Source of the DNA: Flavobacterium panacis
GTDB taxonomy: Bacteria > Bacteroidota > Bacteroidia > Flavobacteriales > Flavobacteriaceae
Assembly (NCBI RefSeq): GCF_024649945.1
Contig: NZ_JANKMS010000006.1
Location: 1 to 64,000 of the forward strand
Reading direction: 5' to 3'
DNA length: 64,000 bases
Below are positions 1 through 9,423 of this stretch, in pieces. The notes beneath the pieces are model-generated. The model did no database searches. It was not told the DNA's origin and worked only from the letters and a program-made list of their open reading frames with translations. A program made the position numbers and the translations under genes. Each line of letters begins with the position of its first letter. The stretch's first letter is position 1.

Positions 1-120
1 GTCTACGCCGCATCGATGGCGCAGGCAAGTGCTTTGGGAGCAGCATTGGCCATTCACGAGAATTGGAACCCGAAACCGATTCAGAATGATTTAATTGATT
101 TGAAATTCTATAAACATTAG
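1..120 (+). CDS. C-terminal end of FGGY-family carbohydrate kinase (partial)
   Basis: The first 39 codons are open in frame 1 and end at a TAG. The peptide contains AASMAQASALGAALAIHE, which resembles the C-terminal helix of FGGY sugar kinases such as rhamnulokinase, where a glycine/alanine-rich helix closes the ATP site. Only the tail is present, so substrate cannot be read. The next genes encode LutABC. Rhamnose and fucose breakdown yields L-lactaldehyde and then L-lactate, which would make a rhamnulokinase next to a lactate oxidase sensible; that link is inference. The family call rests on a short stretch recognised by eye. Confidence 0.6.
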   Translation, partial: VYAASMAQASALGAALAIHENWNPKPIQNDLIDLKFYKH

Positions 121-214
121 GTAAAAACGGTCTGTATGTTGTAAATTTGCTGAGAAACGTATTTTTTACATTTTACAGTACACGCCTAATGAACAACACA
201 CTAAATACTACAAC

Positions 215-955
215 ATGAAAATTGGACTTTTTATACCTTGTTATGTCGACCAATTTTATCCTAAAGTAGGAATCGCAACCTACGAATTACTACAAAAATT
301 AGGTTGTGACGTCGAATTTCCGATGGGACAAACCTGTTGCGGACAACCAATGGCTAATAGTGGTTATGCGCATTTAACAAAAGGATGCGATGCTAATTTT
401 ATTGCCAATTTTTCTGGGTTTGATTATATCGTCTGTCCTTCGGGAAGTTGTGTTTTGCATGTGAAAGACCATTTACATGACGAAAAACAAGAAGAGAAGG
501 CGACAGCAATTCGAAATACGGTTTACGAACTTACTGAATTTATAACAGACGTTTTAAAAATTGACCACATCGACGGAAGATTTCCGTATAAAGTCGGAAT
601 GCACGTAAGCTGTCACGGTCAGCGTGGATTAAAGCTTTCGCAGATGACAGAATTAAATGCACCTTTTTTCTCTAAACCAGGACAATTATTACATAGCATA
701 AAAGATCTTGATTTAGTTGAATTGACTAGAAAAGATGAATGCTGTGGTTTTGGAGGAACGTTTTGTGTTACCGAAGAAGCCGTTTCTGTAAAAATGGGAC
801 AAGATCGTATTAAAGATCACGAAAGTCATAATGTGGATTATATTACAGGTGGAGATATGTCTTGCTTGATGCATTTGGATGGAATTCTAAAAAGACAAAA
901 AAGCAGGATCAAAACCATTCACATTGCTGAAATATTAAATTCACTCGAAAATTAA
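215..955 (+). CDS. lutA: LutA-type (Fe-S) lactate utilization protein
   Basis: This 246-residue cytoplasmic protein has two cysteine-rich CCG domains, the pattern of LutA/LldE subunits of the three-part L-lactate oxidase. Domain 1 has C9, C41-C42 (CCGQPM), C74 and C79. Domain 2 has C133 (SCHGQRG), C176-C177 (ECCGFGG) and C217. These cysteines bind Fe-S clusters and, in related heterodisulfide reductases, quinone- or flavin-linked centres. The length is normal for the family. It is followed at 180 bases by lutB and then lutC, the standard order. The 94 bases upstream contain TAAATTTG at 142-149, a match to the Bacteroidota -7 element, but I could not place a -33 partner. Function as part of L-lactate to pyruvate oxidation is established for the family. 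Confidence 0.93.
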   Translation: MKIGLFIPCYVDQFYPKVGIATYELLQKLGCDVEFPMGQTCCGQPMANSGYAHLTKGCDANFIANFSGFDYIVCPSGSCVLHVKDHLHDEKQEEKATAIRNTVYELTEFITDVLKIDHIDGRFPYKVGMHVSCHGQRGLKLSQMTELNAPFFSKPGQLLHSIKDLDLVELTRKDECCGFGGTFCVTEEAVSVKMGQDRIKDHESHNVDYITGGDMSCLMHLDGILKRQKSRIKTIHIAEILNSLEN

Positions 956-959
956 TTTT

Positions 960-1122
960 TTTTCTACCATTAAGATATTAAGCTCATAAAGCTTGGCTTA
1001 AAAATTAAATGGTAAACAAATAAGAGATTTAAGTGAATTTTGAGATAAAGCTTAATTTTCTTTTCACCATTAAGGATTGAAGTTTGTAAAGTTTGGCTTA
1101 ATTTACTTAATGCCTTAATGGT
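960..1122 (+). repeat. Intergenic palindromic repeat (ACCATTAAG family)
   Basis: Two related units lie between lutA and lutB. The second is bounded by ACCATTAAGG at 1066-1075 and its exact reverse complement CCTTAATGGT at 1113-1122. Both units carry an AAAGYTTGGCTTAA core (about 988-1001 and 1088-1101). The right arm contains the ATG at 1118, which is why that codon is not taken as the lutB start. Confidence 0.7.
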
Positions 1123-1138
1123 AAAAAAAACAACAAAG

Positions 1139-2539
1139 ATGTCATCAGAAAAAGTAATACCGCACAGCGAAGCCGCAACAAAGTTTAATAAAGATGTAGA
1201 GCGTGTTAATTGGCATGACGAAACACTTTGGTTTGTGCGTGCCAAAAGAGATAAATCAGCGCATCAAATTGAAGATTGGGAATTGCTTCGCGAAACAGCT
1301 TCCAAAATCAAATTTAATGTACTTTCTAATATTCACGATTATTTAGTTGAATTCGAAGCCAATGCGCAACGAAACGGAATAATTGTACATTGGGCTGCCG
1401 ATGCCAAAGAACACAACGAAATTGTGCATTCTATCATGGCCAAACATGAGGTAAAGCAAATGGTGAAATCCAAATCGATGCTTACAGAAGAATGTCATTT
1501 AAATGATTATTTAGCTGAAAAAGGAATTGAAGTAATCGATTCTGATTTAGGTGAATATATTGTACAGCTTCGAAAAGAACCACCAAGCCATATTGTGCTT
1601 CCTGCGATTCACTTAAAGAAAGAAGATGTAAGTGAAACTTTCCACGAACATTTAGGTACAGAAAAAGGAAATTTCAATCCGCAATATTTAACAGAATCGG
1701 CTCGTCATAGTTTGAGAAATACGTTCTTAACTAGAAAAGTAGCTTTAACAGGAGTTAATTTTGCTGTTGCAGAAACAGGAGAATTTGTGGTTTGTACCAA
1801 CGAAGGAAATGCCGATATGGGGGCTCATTTAGCAGACGTTCATATTGCCTGCATGGGATTTGAGAAATTAATCCCGAAAAGAGAACATTTAGGTGTTTTC
1901 TTGAGATTACTAGCAAGAAGCGCAACGGGACAACCAATTACAACTTTTTCTAGTCATTTTAAAAAACCAAGAGACGGTCAGGAAATGCATATCGTAATTG
2001 TAGACAACGGAAGAAGTACGCAATTAGGAAGAGAAGAATTTAGAAATTCATTAAAATGTATTCGTTGTGGTGCGTGTATGAATACTTGCCCAGTTTACAG
2101 ACGAAGCGGTGGACATAGTTATCACAATGCCGTTGCGGGACCAATTGGTTCTATTTTAGCACCAAATTTAGATATGAGCAAAAATGCAGATTTGCCTTTT
2201 GCAAGTACACTTTGTGGTTCATGTACCAATGTTTGTCCAGTAAAAATTGATATTCACGATCAATTGTACAAATGGCGTCAAGTTTTGGTTAAAGAAGGCC
2301 ATACGCCTACAGCCAAAACGGTGGCAATGAAAACAATGGCGACTGTGCTAGCGAATCCGACAGTTTTTAATATTGCTGGAAAATCAGGGCGTTTTGTAAT
2401 GAAGAATATCCCAGGAATGGTCAATAATAAGATGAATAAATGGTACGATCAGCGCGAAATGCCAGATGTTCCAGAGGAATCTTTTAGAGAATGGTACAAG
2501 AAAAATTCGAGAGAATCTAAAGATAAAAAGAATGAGTAG
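1139..2539 (+). CDS. lutB: LutB-type lactate utilization iron-sulfur protein
   Basis: This is the large cytoplasmic subunit of the LutABC L-lactate oxidase, 466 residues from this start. The N-terminal two thirds is the LUD domain, including WHDETLWFVRAKRD near the start and CTNEGNADMG in the middle. The last third holds two 4Fe-4S motifs: CIRCGACMNTCPVYRR (C307, C310, C313, C317) and CGSCTNVCPVK (C359, C362, C366). An in-frame ATG at 1118 would add seven residues (VKKTTK after the Met), but it lies inside an intergenic palindrome, so ATG 1139 is preferred. The stop overlaps lutC by 8 bases, which suggests translational coupling. Family assignment is firm; the exact start is less so. Confidence 0.93.
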   Translation: MSSEKVIPHSEAATKFNKDVERVNWHDETLWFVRAKRDKSAHQIEDWELLRETASKIKFNVLSNIHDYLVEFEANAQRNGIIVHWAADAKEHNEIVHSIMAKHEVKQMVKSKSMLTEECHLNDYLAEKGIEVIDSDLGEYIVQLRKEPPSHIVLPAIHLKKEDVSETFHEHLGTEKGNFNPQYLTESARHSLRNTFLTRKVALTGVNFAVAETGEFVVCTNEGNADMGAHLADVHIACMGFEKLIPKREHLGVFLRLLARSATGQPITTFSSHFKKPRDGQEMHIVIVDNGRSTQLGREEFRNSLKCIRCGACMNTCPVYRRSGGHSYHNAVAGPIGSILAPNLDMSKNADLPFASTLCGSCTNVCPVKIDIHDQLYKWRQVLVKEGHTPTAKTVAMKTMATVLANPTVFNIAGKSGRFVMKNIPGMVNNKMNKWYDQREMPDVPEESFREWYKKNSRESKDKKNE

Positions 2540-3119
2540 TAAAGGCGAAATCTTAAAAAGAATAAAATTAAATCAGCCGAATGAAGCTGCAGAATTGCCG
2601 GATCTAAATCTTTTAGGTTCTGAACAATTTGATGTATTAGAAACGTATAAAACGGTTTTAAAAGGTATTGGTGGAGATCCTGTTGAAGTTGCTGATTATG
2701 ACGAAATCATCAATTACATCAAATCAAATTATAATTTAGAGAAAAGATTAATTACAACGCTTCCAGAACTTTCAGAAATTGCTTCTTTAGACTGGAAAAC
2801 GGTCGATCCACATTCTCTTCAGGATGTTGAATTAACGGTTGTAAAGGCGCATTTCGGAGTAGCAGAAAACAGTGGACTTTGGGTTACCGATGATATTTTA
2901 GGACAACGTGTAGCTCCTTTTATTGCACAATATTTGGCAATAATAGTTCATAAAAAAGATCTTCTGCCAACAATGCAGCAAGCCTATCAAAGAATCGGAA
3001 ACATGGAATATGGCTTCGGAACTTTCATTGCTGGTCCGTCAAAAACTGCTGATATTGAGCAATCATTGGTTCTTGGAGCTCATGGAGCAAGAGGATTAAT
3101 CGTTTTTCTATTGGATTAA
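2532..3119 (+). CDS. lutC: LutC-type LUD-domain lactate utilization protein
   Basis: This is the third subunit of the L-lactate oxidase, a single LUD domain (YkgG/LutC type) of 195 residues. Recognisable stretches are GLWVTDDILGQRVAPFIAQY near residue 120 and FGTFIAGPSKTADIEQSLVL, with the LGAHGARGLIVFLLD ending typical of the family. The reading frame is open further upstream within lutB, but ATG 2532 is chosen because it gives the normal LutC length and overlaps the lutB stop (ATGAGTAG), a usual operon junction. It is the last gene of lutABC; no terminator hairpin is visible in the 167 bases before the regulator gene. Confidence 0.92.
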   Translation: MSSKGEILKRIKLNQPNEAAELPDLNLLGSEQFDVLETYKTVLKGIGGDPVEVADYDEIINYIKSNYNLEKRLITTLPELSEIASLDWKTVDPHSLQDVELTVVKAHFGVAENSGLWVTDDILGQRVAPFIAQYLAIIVHKKDLLPTMQQAYQRIGNMEYGFGTFIAGPSKTADIEQSLVLGAHGARGLIVFLLD

Positions 3120-3286
3120 TAATTCTTTAAAGTTTTTTATTAATGAAAATATTCCGATAGAATTTTATTTCAATAAGGAATGGTTTGTTAAAAAATAAGC
3201 TTAAATATAAAACCTCAATGAGAATGCGGGAATGTTTATCATTTCTGCATTTTTTTTTATAAAATTTCCCTAAAATTAGCTTATAA

Positions 3287-6200
3287 TTGTACTTTTTACA
3301 AGAACTAAAAAAGTATATTTTGAAGCGTTTTGTTCTCTATTTTCTTCTTCTAATAGGATTTTCTTTCCAAGGATATTCACAAGATTATCCAATTAAATTT
3401 CTTGACATATCAGATGGTTTGTCTAACAATTCAATTATTTCAATTTATCAGGACAATGAAGGTTATATGTGGTTTGGGACCTATGATGGTTTAAACCGAT
3501 ATGACGGTTATAATTTTAAAGTTTTCCGAAACCGTATCAACGATAAAAAATCACTGTTATTTAATACTATTTATAATATTGAAGGTGATTCTAAAAATAA
3601 TATTTGGGTAGGAGGAACAAATGGAATCTGTATTTATAATAAAACAACAGCCAGTTTTAGAACTGTAAAATATCTAGATAACAAAAAGGTAAAAGTACTT
3701 CAGGATATTATTCATCAGATGCGTTCTGTTTCTGATAATTTGGTGCTCGTTGCTTCTCAAAAATTAGGATTATTAGCTTTTGAAAATGGTTCTTTTACAG
3801 GAAAACATATTCCATTAAATGGCTTAGGAAACAGAATCAGTATTAATAATTATGATGCTATTGCAATCCAAGAAAATAAAGAAAAATCAGGATGCTGGGT
3901 GTATGTTCGAAATGTCGGAATCTGCGTTTATAATTATAAAGTAAAAGATTTAAAGATCGTTTTTCCGCTTACCATTGGGGTTAAAGCTATGAAACTTTCT
4001 ACTGATGGAAATCTTTTATTAGGAACAGATGAAGGTTTGTTTTTAATGAATACCAAAACAGGATCAATTTCAGAAAATTATTTTACAAGCAAATGTAGTG
4101 TTACCGATGTTTTGGTCGATAAAAAAGGAAAAACCTGGGTTACAACAGATGGTTGCGGAATTTTCTATATCAATCCAAATAGCAAGCAACTTCTTTCTTA
4201 CAATGAATCTTTAGCTAAAAGTAATTCGGTTTGGAGTTTATATCAAGACAAATCAGGAAATAAATGGTTTGGTTCGCTTCGTGGCGGAATCAGTATGTTG
4301 AGTGATACGCCAAAGTATTTTAAAAGTGTTCGATACAATGCTAAAGATCCGGCAGACAACTTTATTTTGTCTTTTTGCGAAGATGAAAAAAAGAATGTTT
4401 GGGTTGGTACAGATGGTGCAGGTTTAAAGTATTGGGATCGAAAAAGTAATTCGTATACCAATTACGGAAAATCGCTTTCTAGCACTTTTATTACAGGAAT
4501 CATTCGTGACAATAATAACGATCTCTGGATTTCAACCTGGGCGGGGGGAATCAATAAAATCAATAAAAATAATAACAGCATAAAACAGTATGCATGTTAT
4601 AATACGTATACAAAACAGATTGAAAAGAATATTTGGTTTGTTTTTAAGGATTCAAAATCAAATATTTGGGCAAGTGCAACAAATGAAGGTTCGTTGTATC
4701 TTTTAAATCGCGATAAAGACAGTTTCGAACTTTTTGATAAAAGAATTGATAACCTCCAATGTATGACTGAAACTTCAGATGGAAAGTTGTGGGCGGGAAA
4801 TTATAATTCGCTTTTATCTATTGAAAAAAATACGCGTAAAATCACTAAAAAAGTAATTGGAAATCCTATTAGATGCATTCACGAAGACAAAGACAAAAAT
4901 TTGTGGATTGGAACACAGGAGGGAGGATTATTATTGTTTGATCGAAAAACGAGTACTTTCAAGAGACTGACCATTGATGATGGTTTGCCTTCCAACACTA
5001 TTTTAAGATTATTGGAAGATCAAGAAGGTAATTTATGGATGAGTACCTATAACGGAATTTGCCGATACGATAAAAAGAGCAAAACCTTCCGTAATTTTTC
5101 TGTAAATGACGGTCTTCAGAGTAATCAGTTTAGTTTTAATGCGGGAATTAAACTTTCATCAGGTGAATTTCTTTTTGGTGGAATCAATGGTTTCAATATA
5201 TTTTATCCGCAGGCCATAAAAGGTTTTGATCAAAAGAATAACGTTTTGCTAACTGATTTTTATGTGAATAATCAGCTGATTGAAGAAAGTAAAGCAGAAG
5301 TTGATACTGATTCTGATAAAATTAAAGATGTTAGTTTAGAGTACGATCAAACTACTTTATCTCTTGAATTTGTAGCTCTTGATTATAATAATGCAGACAA
5401 AATAAATTACGCTTACTTTTTAGAAGGTTGGGACGAACAATGGAATTATGTTGGACAAACCAGAAAAGCCAATTATTCCAGATTGCCTGAAGGAAAATAT
5501 ACTTTTAAAGTCAAAACCACCAATTTTAAAGGTGGATGGAATAAAGAAGTCAGTTTGGTTTCCATACAAGTTTTACCGCCGTGGTACAGAACATGGTGGG
5601 CTTATACTTTGTATTTAGCTGCTATTGGTGGACTTTTATTCTTATATCTTGATTACAATAAGAACAAGGAGAAGTTAAAGTATAAAGTAAAAATTGCTGA
5701 ACTGGAAAGTAAAAAAGAAAAAGAGATAGCCGAAAAACAGTCGTCTATGTTTACTTATATTTCGCATGAATTTAGAACTCCACTTTCTTTGATTATCAAT
5801 CCGTTGAAGAAAGCTGTCCAGAAAGAAAATGTCGAAAATGGTTCTTCAGGAAGTGATTTGGCCATTGCGCATCGAAATGCAAGGAGACTTTTGAGTCTCG
5901 TCGATCAATTGCTTTTGTTACGAAAAGCCGAGAATGATGCAGATGCTTTACGTTTGTCTCCGATTAACGTAAATAACCTTTGTAATGAGGTATTTCAATG
6001 TTTTGTGAATCAGGCGAAAGATAAAAGTATCAAGTATAATTTTATTATTCCGAATCATGAAATTACGATTATTGGTGATTATGAAAAGATCGAAATTTCA
6101 TTGTTCAATTTAATGTCAAATGCTTTTAAATATACTCCAGTTGGTGGTGAAATCAATTTGAATGTAACAGAAAATGAAGAGGAAGTTTTTCTTGAAATAG

Positions 6201-7348
6201 CAGATAATGGAGGTGGAATTGATAAAAAAGATATTGATGTTATTTTTGAAAAATTCAAGCAAATCAATTCAAAAGTTTCGGTTGGAACAGGTTTTGGAAT
6301 TGGACTTTATATCGTTAAATATTTCGTTGATAAACATAAAGGATCTGTAACCTGTAGCAGTGAAGCTGGAAAAGGAAGTACTTTTAAACTGACTTTTCTA
6401 AAAGGAAATAGTCATTTTGATGATATTGAAATTATTGATGAAAAGCCACAACGTAGCCAATTGTTTGACGAATTGATTCCAGATGAAATAGAAGAACCAG
6501 TTTCTACAGCGACAACGTCAATCTCAGACAGTGATTTTAAAAAGACCATGTTAACAGAAAAACGTACGGTTTTAATTATCGATGACAATGTTGAAATTCG
6601 CGCCTATTTAATCAAATTGTTTTCGGATAATTATATCGTATACAGTGCAGAAAATGGAGAAGAAGGCTTAAAACTTACCAAAAAACATATGCCAGATTTG
6701 GTAATTAGTGATATCACAATGGAAGAAATGGATGGTATTGAATTGTGTCGAAAAATTAAAGAAGACAATGCCTTATCTCATATTCCAGTTATTTTATTGA
6801 CGGCCTCAAAAAATCCGGAAACACATTTGCAGGGAATTAATGAAGGAGCAGATGATTATATTACCAAACCATTTGATGATGATATTTTAACAGCAAGAGT
6901 AGAATCGTTATTACGAAATCGTCACAATCTAAGAACTTATTTCTTAGACAGTATAACCTTAAAAGAGAATACACAGAAAGTTCCCGTAGAATATCAGCAA
7001 ATGCTAAAAAAATGTATTGATATCGTAGAAGCAAATATTCATAAAAAAGATTTTACGATTCGAACTTTTGCGCTGGAAATGGGAATGAGCCATAGAACGC
7101 TTTATACCAAAATCAAAATTATTTCTGGACAGACATTAAATGCTTTTATCCGTTCCTTACGAATTCGAAGAGCTGCAATGTTGATGCTGACCGAAGAAAT
7201 GAATATTGCACAGGCGAGTGCCGAAGTTGGTTTTGAAGATCCAAAATATTTCAGACAACAGTTTGTAAAACTTTTTGGAATGACACCTTCAGAATATATT
7301 AAAAAGTATAAAAACTCTTTTAATTCCGATTTAAATATCATTAAATAA
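3287..7348 (+). CDS. Hybrid two-component system sensor/regulator (HTCS) for PUL1
   Basis: This 1353-residue one-protein signalling chain is typical of Bacteroidota PULs. In order it has a signal peptide (KRFVLYFLLLIGFSFQGYSQ), periplasmic Reg_prop propeller blades (repeated NxWxGTxxGL motifs, about 30-690), a Y_Y_Y domain (about 690-765), one membrane helix near 770-790, HisKA with H827 in SHEFRTP, HATPase_c (NLMSNAFKYTP, DNGGGIDK, GTGFGIGLYI), a receiver with D1142 in LVISDITMEEMDG, and a C-terminal AraC-type HTH (about 1244-1345). No ATG precedes the signal peptide. An in-frame TAA sits directly before TTG 3287, so translation must begin at TTG 3287 or TTG 3320; the latter gives a shorter signal peptide (MKRFVLYF). 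It probably senses an oligosaccharide released by the PUL1 enzymes and activates the downstream operon. Confidence 0.93.
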   Translation: MYFLQELKKYILKRFVLYFLLLIGFSFQGYSQDYPIKFLDISDGLSNNSIISIYQDNEGYMWFGTYDGLNRYDGYNFKVFRNRINDKKSLLFNTIYNIEGDSKNNIWVGGTNGICIYNKTTASFRTVKYLDNKKVKVLQDIIHQMRSVSDNLVLVASQKLGLLAFENGSFTGKHIPLNGLGNRISINNYDAIAIQENKEKSGCWVYVRNVGICVYNYKVKDLKIVFPLTIGVKAMKLSTDGNLLLGTDEGLFLMNTKTGSISENYFTSKCSVTDVLVDKKGKTWVTTDGCGIFYINPNSKQLLSYNESLAKSNSVWSLYQDKSGNKWFGSLRGGISMLSDTPKYFKSVRYNAKDPADNFILSFCEDEKKNVWVGTDGAGLKYWDRKSNSYTNYGKSLSSTFITGIIRDNNNDLWISTWAGGINKINKNNNSIKQYACYNTYTKQIEKNIWFVFKDSKSNIWASATNEGSLYLLNRDKDSFELFDKRIDNLQCMTETSDGKLWAGNYNSLLSIEKNTRKITKKVIGNPIRCIHEDKDKNLWIGTQEGGLLLFDRKTSTFKRLTIDDGLPSNTILRLLEDQEGNLWMSTYNGICRYDKKSKTFRNFSVNDGLQSNQFSFNAGIKLSSGEFLFGGINGFNIFYPQAIKGFDQKNNVLLTDFYVNNQLIEESKAEVDTDSDKIKDVSLEYDQTTLSLEFVALDYNNADKINYAYFLEGWDEQWNYVGQTRKANYSRLPEGKYTFKVKTTNFKGGWNKEVSLVSIQVLPPWYRTWWAYTLYLAAIGGLLFLYLDYNKNKEKLKYKVKIAELESKKEKEIAEKQSSMFTYISHEFRTPLSLIINPLKKAVQKENVENGSSGSDLAIAHRNARRLLSLVDQLLLLRKAENDADALRLSPINVNNLCNEVFQCFVNQAKDKSIKYNFIIPNHEITIIGDYEKIEISLFNLMSNAFKYTPVGGEINLNVTENEEEVFLEIADNGGGIDKKDIDVIFEKFKQINSKVSVGTGFGIGLYIVKYFVDKHKGSVTCSSEAGKGSTFKLTFLKGNSHFDDIEIIDEKPQRSQLFDELIPDEIEEPVSTATTSISDSDFKKTMLTEKRTVLIIDDNVEIRAYLIKLFSDNYIVYSAENGEEGLKLTKKHMPDLVISDITMEEMDGIELCRKIKEDNALSHIPVILLTASKNPETHLQGINEGADDYITKPFDDDILTARVESLLRNRHNLRTYFLDSITLKENTQKVPVEYQQMLKKCIDIVEANIHKKDFTIRTFALEMGMSHRTLYTKIKIISGQTLNAFIRSLRIRRAAMLMLTEEMNIAQASAEVGFEDPKYFRQQFVKLFGMTPSEYIKKYKNSFNSDLNIIK

Positions 7349-7980
7349 TCCAAAAGAAAATTTTTGCTTGTTGCATTATTTTATTCTTTTTTGAAAGATG
7401 AGTTAAAAATCTTTAATCTACTTAAACGTTTTAGTTTAAAAATTATGATTTTTTTAATAATTACAAAATCATCAAAAATAAAGGCGTATTTTTTAATACT
7501 CGTTAAATTTTTCTTCAAAATAATAACTAATTACAATTTTGACCTCCTTTTTTTTCGAATTTACCCCTCCTTAGAAGTGTGAAATAGACATTTCTTTGCA
7601 CTTATAGCAATCAATTATTATACAGTTGGTGTTAGTTATAAATGTTAGTTTCAAGATAAATTTTTTATCTGTTTAAAGAGCTGAGCACTCTTTAAATTTT
7701 CTAAAAGTAATGGTTGGTTACATTACTTTTTGAACCCGCAGTTTAAAAATAAACTGCGGGTTAATTTAAAAAATGCTACTACTGAGAAGAAGTAAAAAAA
7801 GAAAAAAAATAACAAACCATTAATCAAATTCAATTCAATATGAAAGTAACCACATAATTAACTTACGCTGCTTTTCTGTTTCTGGAAAAGTGGACAAAAA
7901 CAAACTCTCGAGTAACCTTCGGGGAAAAACACTTTCGCTTAGAAAGAAAAACAAACTAACTAAACCTTAAAATCAAAGAA
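7349..7980 (+). other. 632-base leader region before the PUL1 sus operon
   Basis: No convincing gene is seen. A 72-codon open frame at 7364-7582 reads as AT-rich low-complexity protein and is dismissed. The region holds three back-to-back hairpins at 7672-7762 (separate entry), then about 220 bases of A-rich sequence before the SusE-like start. I found no clear TTG/TAnnTTTG promoter pair, although one is expected here because the regulator gene and the sus operon are likely transcribed separately. Confidence 0.6.
7672..7762 (+). promoter_or_regulatory. Three consecutive perfect hairpins upstream of PUL1
   Basis: Hairpin 1 has arms TTTAAAGAG (7672-7680) and CTCTTTAAA (7688-7696) with a 7-base loop. 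Hairpin 2 has arms AAAAGTAATG (7702-7711) and CATTACTTTT (7721-7730) with a loop of 9 bases and ends in a short T run, so it could terminate the regulator transcript. Hairpin 3 has arms AACCCGCAGTTTA (7733-7745) and TAAACTGCGGGTT (7750-7762) with a 4-base loop but no T tract on the plus strand. They are separated by only 5 and 2 bases. A terminator plus structured leader or small RNA is possible; the role is inferred. Confidence 0.6.
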
Positions 7981-9378
7981 ATGAAAAAAAATGTATTTTT
8001 ATTTTTTCTTGCTCTTTTTGGCATTTTACTAAACGGATGTCAAAATAATGAATCAGGATTTCCTAGTTCTGATAATCCTACGGTGGTAGTTTCTACAAAA
8101 GAAATTTATGGAGCACCAAGTAGAAAATTTGAAATCAAAGCAACTCTTGCGGATGATTTAGGATTAAAAAGTGTACAAATTCAAATTCCAGAATTATCAC
8201 TTGATAAAGTAATCAGTTTTAAAACGGATCCACTTTTAGAAACTTACGATTTAAGTTACTTTTTTGAAGTTCCAGCTAATAGAGGAACTTCTGAAGCTTT
8301 CAAAATAAAATTAATTATTACAGACGTTTCAGGAAATGTTGTAAACGAAGAAATTAATCTTCGTCTTGATGGAGAATTTGCAGCTCCTAGTATAACAATG
8401 ATAACACCAAAAGAAGGTGCTGTTATTTTACTGTCTACAAGTAATGAAATGCCTGTAAATTTTGTAGTAAACGATGACTCAGGAATCGATTATGTTCAGG
8501 TAAAATGTGAAGCTTTAGGAATTGATGAAATGATTCAATTATCAGGTTCTCCACAATCGTATACATTTAGTAAAACCTATACGTTACCAGTAACTGCGGC
8601 AGATTATGTTTTAACAATTACGGCAAAAGATAAATTTGCAATTCCTAACACAGGAACATTAAGTGTAAATATTGTGGCTACAAACGAATATCCAGCAATT
8701 TTCTTATGTGATCAGCCAAAAGGAACAAATCTTACTACAGATGCAGTGGGTGTTCCAATGTATTTCCACGAAAAAAGCGGACAGGATTTCGAATTCAAAT
8801 ATTATGCTGATAGTGACAATAAAGAAGTTTATTTCTTAGGTCAGGAATCCGATTTTGCTCCTCACTGTTTTGGTTTAAATCCTGCTGGTGAATTAGTAGA
8901 TGATGTTACTTCAACAGCAATTATTTTACCAACAAAAGGATATTACAAAATCAAAGTAAATCCAAATACTTTAAAATATACTGCAGAGAAATATACACCA
9001 TCAAGTAAAGTTTGGGCTAACATCGCCAACGGTTTATGGCATGATGATGCGGCTCAGAGAAAACCATTCGTAAGTGTTTGCGGTGGAGGAATCCAAGGAG
9101 CAACATGGGATACCTGGGATGCGTGGACACAAAAAGGGTTGCACCTAGCAAACAATGCAGCTAATCCATATCAATTGGTTGGAGAATATACATTGACAGG
9201 AACTCTTGAAGCTACTTTTACAGGTCAATGGTGGGATCCTTCTTGGAGATTAATCAAAAACGGTATTGCCACTATGTCACCAGGAGAAAACGGAAATGCT
9301 AAATATCCAGCAGCACCGGGTGTATACAAAGTAGTTTTAGATACAGAATTAGAAAGAGTATTTATAACCAAAAAATAG
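7981..9378 (+). CDS. SusE/SusF-like outer-membrane glycan-binding lipoprotein
   Basis: This 465-residue protein starts with a lipoprotein signal (FGILLNGC, lipid-bearing C20) followed by QNNESG. Two Ig-like beta-sandwich repeats follow (about 30-130 and 135-230; VVSTKEIYGAPSRKFEIKAT and ITMITPKEGAVILL). The C-terminal half has a SusE-like pattern with aromatic-rich segments (GATWDTWDAWTQKGLHLAN, FTGQWWDPSWRLIKNG) that could bind sugar. It would sit on the cell surface beside SusCD and bind the polysaccharide. Its place before SusC is less common than after SusD. The surface-binding role is inferred from architecture and position; I cannot name the exact family. Confidence 0.72.
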   Translation: MKKNVFLFFLALFGILLNGCQNNESGFPSSDNPTVVVSTKEIYGAPSRKFEIKATLADDLGLKSVQIQIPELSLDKVISFKTDPLLETYDLSYFFEVPANRGTSEAFKIKLIITDVSGNVVNEEINLRLDGEFAAPSITMITPKEGAVILLSTSNEMPVNFVVNDDSGIDYVQVKCEALGIDEMIQLSGSPQSYTFSKTYTLPVTAADYVLTITAKDKFAIPNTGTLSVNIVATNEYPAIFLCDQPKGTNLTTDAVGVPMYFHEKSGQDFEFKYYADSDNKEVYFLGQESDFAPHCFGLNPAGELVDDVTSTAIILPTKGYYKIKVNPNTLKYTAEKYTPSSKVWANIANGLWHDDAAQRKPFVSVCGGGIQGATWDTWDAWTQKGLHLANNAANPYQLVGEYTLTGTLEATFTGQWWDPSWRLIKNGIATMSPGENGNAKYPAAPGVYKVVLDTELERVFITKK

Positions 9379-9423
9379 TTGGTTATAACCTTGTTGTAAC
9401 ATTAATAAATAAAACAGCTTAAT

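Noticed and set aside
1118..1138. Earlier ATG for lutB
   Set aside because: It lies in the arm of an inverted repeat; the ATG 1139 start fits better.
7364..7582. 72-codon open frame between the PUL1 regulator and SusE-like gene
   Set aside because: Low-complexity, AT-driven composition rich in F, I and K, no homology I recognise, and no start signal.
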